Position numbers and translations under genes: made by a program. Of a stretch of 9,424 nucleotides of DNA, positions 6,107 to 9,424 are shown in pieces; position 1 is the stretch's first letter, and each line of letters starts with the position of its first letter. Source of the stretch: Pseudomonadota bacterium. GTDB lineage: Bacteria > Pseudomonadota > Gammaproteobacteria > Burkholderiales > Thiobacillaceae. The stretch is taken from assembly GCA_021836225.1 (NCBI GenBank), contig JAKBJA010000007.1, forward strand, positions 1 through 9,424, in the 5' to 3' direction. Below the pieces are notes generated by a model. That model ran no database searches, was not told the DNA's origin, and saw only the letters and a program-made list of their open reading frames with translations.

Positions 6107-9100
6107 ACCTGCACAAGGAAATCGAATTCGAGAACGACATCTGCGCGCATCTGGCGGCGCACGGCTGGCTGTATGCCGAGCACCCGCAAGGGGTACGCCG
6201 TGGTTGTAAAGACGCTGAAGCGTCAACAACCACGCAGAACGACCATGCCGCCTACGACCGGGCCCGCGCGCTGTTCCCCGCCGATGTCGCAGCCTGGGTG
6301 CAGGCGACGCAGCCGCAGGCATGGGAGACGCTGGCCAAAAACCATGGCGCGGCGGCGGATGCAGTGCTGCTCGACCGCATCCGCAAGCAACTGGACGACC
6401 GCGGCACGCTGGATGTGCTGCGCCATGGGGTGGAGTTGCTGGGGCTGCGCCAGCCGGTGAGCCTGGCGCAGTTCAGGCCGGCGCTGGCGATGAACCCGGA
6501 GCTGCAGGCCAGGTACGCCGCCAACCGCCTGCGCGTGGTGCGGCAGGTGCGCTATTCGCTGCACAACGAGAACGCGATCGACCTGGTGCTGTTCCTCAAC
6601 GGCATCCCGGTGGCGACGGTGGAGCTGAAGAGCGATTTCACGCAGAGCGTGGAGGACGCGGTGGACCAGTACCGCTTCGACCGCCACCCGAGGCCGAAGG
6701 GGCAGCCCGCCGCCGAGCCGCTGCTGGATTTTCCGCGCGGCGCGCTGGTGCATTTCGCGCTGAGCAACAGCGCGGCGATGATGTCCACGCGCCTGCTCGG
6801 CGCGGCGACCACCTTCCTGCCGTTCAATCGCGGCGACAACGGCGCGGCGGGCAATCCGGTGAACCAGAACGGGCACCGCACCGCCTACCTGTGGGAAGAG
6901 GTGTGGGCGCGCGATAGCTGGCTGGAGATCATCGGCCGCTACATCGTGACCAAGCGCGACAGCAGGAAGCAGATTACCGCGATCATCTTTCCGCGCTATC
7001 ACCAGCTTGATGCCACGCGCAAATTGCTGGCGACCGTGCTGATTGAGGGCGCGGGGCAGAAGTACCTGATCCAGCATTCCGCTGGTTCCGGCAAGACTAA
7101 TTCCATCGCGTGGTCGGCGCACTTTTTGGCTGATCTACACGATGCGCAGCACCGCAAGCTGTTTGACTCGGTGCTGGTGGTGAGCGACCGCAACGTGCTG
7201 GATGCGCAGTTGCAGGAGGCGATATTCGATTTCGAGCGCACCTCGGGCGTGGTGGCGTCGATCAAGGGCGAGAGTGCGAGCAAGAGCAAGGAGCTGGCCG
7301 AGGCGCTTTCCGGCGGCAAGAAGATCGTGGTGTGCACCATCCAGACTTTCCCCTTCGCGCTGAAGGCGGTGCAGGAGCTGGCGGCAACGCAGGGCAAGCG
7401 CTTCGCGGTGATCGCCGACGAGGCGCACAGTTCGCAGACCGGCTCGGCGGCGGCCAACCTGAAGGCGGTGCTGTCCGCCGAGGAGTTGGAGGAGCTGGCC
7501 GACGGCGGCGAGGTGAGCACCGAAGATTTGCTGGCCGCGCAGATGGCGGCACGCGCCAACGATGCGGGCATCACCTATGTGGCATTCACCGCCACGCCCA
7601 AGGCCAAGACGCTGGAGCTGTTCGGTCGCCGCCCCAATCCGGCGCTGCCCGCCGGGCCGGACAACCTGCCCGCGGCGTTTCATGTGTATTCGATGCGGCA
7701 GGCCATCGAGGAGGGCTTCATTCTCGACGTGCTGAGGAACTACACGCCCTACAGCCTGGCGTTCAAGCTCGCTACAACCCCCTCCCCAACCCTCCCCCGC
7801 GTTGCGGGAGAGGGGGCAAACGAATCGCTGCGCGAGTTTTCGATCCCGGAGGGGCGCGAGTGGGACGAGACGGAGGTGGAACGCAGCGCGGCGATGAAGG
7901 GCATCATGCGCTGGGTGCGGCTGCATCCCTACAACATCAGCCAGAAGGTGCGGGTGGTGGTGGAACACTTCCGCGAGAATGTCTCGCCCCTGCTGGAAGG
8001 CCGCGCCAAGGCGATGGTGGTGCTCGGCAGCCGCCTGGAGGCGGTGCGCTGGCAATTGGCGATGGACCGGTACATCAAATCGCAGAACTACAAGATCGGC
8101 ACGCTGGTGGCGTTCTCCGGTGATGTGAACGACAAGGAATCCGGTCCCGATCCCTTCACCGAGAACAGCAAGGCATTGAACCCGAACCTGCGCGGGCGCG
8201 AAATGCGCGAGGCGTTCGCTACCGACGAGTATCAAATACTGCTGGTGGCGAACAAATTCCAGACCGGCTTCGACCAGCCGCTATTGTGCGGCATGTACGT
8301 GGACAAGCGGCTGGCGGGCATCCAGGCGGTGCAGACGCTGTCGCGCCTGAACCGCGCCTATCCCGGCAAGGATACGACCTACATCCTCGACTTCGTGAAC
8401 GTGGCGGAAGAAGTGCTGGCCGCGTTCAAGACCTACTACGAGACGGCGGAATTGGCGGGCGTGACCGATCCGCATCTGGTGTATGACCTGCGTGCCAAGC
8501 TGGACGCAGCGGGCTATTACGACGAACAGGAAGTGGAGCGCGTGGTGGCGGTGGAGATGAACCCGAAATCCGCTCAATACGAGTTGAACGCGGCGCTGGA
8601 GCCAGTGGCCGACCGCTTGCTGAAGCGCTACCAGGCGGCGCGCAAGGCATGGCAGGATGCGCAGGCGCTGAAGGATGCGGCGGCAATACAGGCGGCGCAG
8701 GACGAGATGAATGCGCTGCTGTTGTTCAAGCGCGACCTGGGGACGTTCCAGCGCGTGTATGCCTTCCTGTCGCAGATTTTTGACTATGGCAACACCGCCA
8801 TCGAGAAGCGCGCGATCTTTTTCCGGCGCTTGCTGCCGCTGCTGGAGTTCGGCCGCGAGCGCGAGGGTGTGGATTTGTCGAAGGTGGTGTTGACCCACCA
8901 TAAGCTGAAGAACCAGGGCAGGCGCGCTTTGCCGCTGGGTGTGGGCGAGCCGCTGCAACCGCTCACCGATACCGGCGGCGGCGCTGTGCAAGAGAAGGAA
9001 AAGGCGCGCCTCGCGGAAATCATCGAGAAGGTGAACACGCTGTTTGATGGTGAACTGAGCGACGACGACAAGCTGGTGTACGTGAATAACGTGCTGAAGG

Positions 9101-9342
9101 GCAAGCTCATGGAATCCGATATTCTGGTGCAGCAGGCAACCAACAGCACCAAGCAGCAATTCGCCGACTCACCCGACCTCGCCAGGGAAATCATGAACGC
9201 GATCATGGACGCGCTGGCGGCGCACGGCACGATGAGCAAGCAGGCGCTGGATTCCGAGCGTGTGCGCGATGGCTTGAAGGATGTGCTGCTCGGGCCGGCG
9301 CAGTTGTACGAGGCATTGCGTGGACGTGGACTTGCCCCTTGA
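6103..9342 (+). CDS. hsdR: Type I restriction endonuclease subunit HsdR
   Basis: This is the ATP-dependent DNA translocase and nuclease subunit; with HsdM and HsdS it cuts unmethylated DNA far from the recognition site. The protein has 1079 residues. The N-terminal HSDR_N nuclease carries D160 (NAIDLVLF) and E174-x-K176 (TVELKSDF), followed by DQYRFDRH. The SF2 helicase motor shows Walker A AGSGKT (327-332), DEAH (439-442), motif III FTATPK (495-500), and later QILLVANKFQTGFDQP and QTLSRLNRAYPG. A helical C-terminal region follows, for assembly. I chose ATG at 6103 because the family starts MNLHKEI.FE and it makes an ATGA overlap with the PIN toxin; the longer frame from 6007 only overlaps that toxin. 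Two palindromic repeats are inserted in frame, at about residues 27-46 and 558-585. All core motifs remain, so the enzyme may still work. Confidence 0.96.
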   Translation: MNLHKEIEFENDICAHLAAHGWLYAEHPQGVRRGCKDAEASTTTQNDHAAYDRARALFPADVAAWVQATQPQAWETLAKNHGAAADAVLLDRIRKQLDDRGTLDVLRHGVELLGLRQPVSLAQFRPALAMNPELQARYAANRLRVVRQVRYSLHNENAIDLVLFLNGIPVATVELKSDFTQSVEDAVDQYRFDRHPRPKGQPAAEPLLDFPRGALVHFALSNSAAMMSTRLLGAATTFLPFNRGDNGAAGNPVNQNGHRTAYLWEEVWARDSWLEIIGRYIVTKRDSRKQITAIIFPRYHQLDATRKLLATVLIEGAGQKYLIQHSAGSGKTNSIAWSAHFLADLHDAQHRKLFDSVLVVSDRNVLDAQLQEAIFDFERTSGVVASIKGESASKSKELAEALSGGKKIVVCTIQTFPFALKAVQELAATQGKRFAVIADEAHSSQTGSAAANLKAVLSAEELEELADGGEVSTEDLLAAQMAARANDAGITYVAFTATPKAKTLELFGRRPNPALPAGPDNLPAAFHVYSMRQAIEEGFILDVLRNYTPYSLAFKLATTPSPTLPRVAGEGANESLREFSIPEGREWDETEVERSAAMKGIMRWVRLHPYNISQKVRVVVEHFRENVSPLLEGRAKAMVVLGSRLEAVRWQLAMDRYIKSQNYKIGTLVAFSGDVNDKESGPDPFTENSKALNPNLRGREMREAFATDEYQILLVANKFQTGFDQPLLCGMYVDKRLAGIQAVQTLSRLNRAYPGKDTTYILDFVNVAEEVLAAFKTYYETAELAGVTDPHLVYDLRAKLDAAGYYDEQEVERVVAVEMNPKSAQYELNAALEPVADRLLKRYQAARKAWQDAQALKDAAAIQAAQDEMNALLLFKRDLGTFQRVYAFLSQIFDYGNTAIEKRAIFFRRLLPLLEFGREREGVDLSKVVLTHHKLKNQGRRALPLGVGEPLQPLTDTGGGAVQEKEKARLAEIIEKVNTLFDGELSDDDKLVYVNNVLKGKLMESDILVQQATNSTKQQFADSPDLAREIMNAIMDALAAHGTMSKQALDSERVRDGLKDVLLGPAQLYEALRGRGLAP
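6199..6234. repeat. REP-like palindrome inserted in frame in hsdR
   Basis: The outer stem CGTGGTTGT (6199-6207) pairs perfectly with ACAACCACG (6226-6234). The inner stem GACGCT (6211-6216) pairs with AGCGTC (6219-6224), with AAA opposed to A between the stems. This two-part hairpin with an internal bulge is the usual shape of REP/RAYT-type elements. It encodes about RGCKDAEASTTT within a segment (residues 27-46) that interrupts the expected LYAEGDAA.YDRARALFP of HsdR. Confidence 0.8.
7790..7814. repeat. GC-rich palindromic repeat inserted in frame in hsdR
   Basis: CCCTCCCCCGC (7790-7800) and GCGGGAGAGGG (7804-7814) form an 11-bp stem with one mismatch (7795/7809) around GTT. A C-rich lead-in begins at about 7776. 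This is the widespread CCCTC..GCGGGAGAGGG intergenic repeat of beta- and gammaproteobacteria. Here it is translated as TPSPTLPRVAGEG within a segment (residues 558-585) between LAFKLA and EWDETEVERSAAMKG, which adjoin more closely in related HsdR proteins. Confidence 0.8.
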
Positions 9343-9424
9343 CCGTAGCTATGCCGGTAAGGCACCTCATGTCCATGCCGCGGAATTTCAGGCTTTGAAT
9401 TGAATGCCTCTTCGGACCAAACCC
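9343..9424. other. Right flank without a recognisable feature
   Basis: I see no gene start with a ribosome site, no strong hairpin followed by T residues and no repeat matching the rest of the window. A weak AGGC..GCCT pairing around a 12-nt loop is not convincing as a terminator. The end of the hsdR transcript is therefore not visible here. Confidence 0.4.

Noticed and set aside
7135..8235. 366-residue open frame on the - strand inside hsdR
   Set aside because: Its composition (many His, Arg, Gln, Leu) is that of an antisense shadow of GC-rich coding sequence. The + strand carries conserved helicase motifs throughout.
9343..9424. Transcription terminator after hsdR
   Set aside because: The only pairing (AGGC with GCCT around a 12-nt loop) is short and is not followed by a T run.

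Overview
The window holds a complete type I restriction-modification locus built around other small systems, all on the + strand. The order is hsdM, a DUF1016/YhcG-type PD-(D/E)XK nuclease gene, hsdS, a mazEF-like toxin-antitoxin pair, a remnant of a second hsdS 3' end, a phd/PIN-domain toxin-antitoxin pair, and hsdR. On the left flank, on the - strand, lies a broken REP-associated tyrosine transposase (RAYT). The GC-rich coding sequence, the protein styles and the repeat types (a REP-like palindrome and the CCCTC..GCGGGAGAGGG-type palindrome) suggest a betaproteobacterium, or possibly a gammaproteobacterium. That assignment is inference; no taxonomic marker gene is present.

Layout. 1-150: nothing recognisable. 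151-482 (-): RAYT relic with a frameshift in a G run and a lost C-terminus. 502-529: candidate sigma70 promoter for the operon. 565-4651: hsdM, DUF1016 nuclease and hsdS joined by two ATGA start/stop overlaps, so very probably one translationally coupled operon. 4659-5231: mazE promoter/operator and the overlapping mazE-mazF pair. 5235-5293: a diverged copy of the hsdS C-terminal coding end. 5349-6106: promoter, phd-like antitoxin and PIN toxin. 6103-9342: hsdR, whose start codon overlaps the PIN toxin stop by ATGA. 9343-9424: nothing recognisable.

How it fits together. HsdM and HsdS form the methyltransferase. HsdR adds the ATP-dependent translocase and nuclease needed for restriction. The DUF1016 protein is locked into the same translational unit as M and S and may be an accessory nuclease. 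hsdR is cut off from hsdMS by two toxin-antitoxin modules and has no visible promoter of its own, so the nearest promoter is the one before phd. This suggests that restriction-subunit expression may follow the autoregulation of the Phd/PIN module.

Most notable observations: (i) hsdR carries two separate in-frame insertions of palindromic repeats, one near the N-terminus (REP-like) and one in the helicase region, neither breaking the reading frame; (ii) mazEF is bracketed by two diverged hsdS 3' ends, the scar of an hsdS recombination or module capture; (iii) the PIN toxin and hsdR are coupled by a 4-bp overlap; (iv) a 25-nt dyad-containing repeat occurs twice in the DUF1016 gene and encodes the same octapeptide each time.
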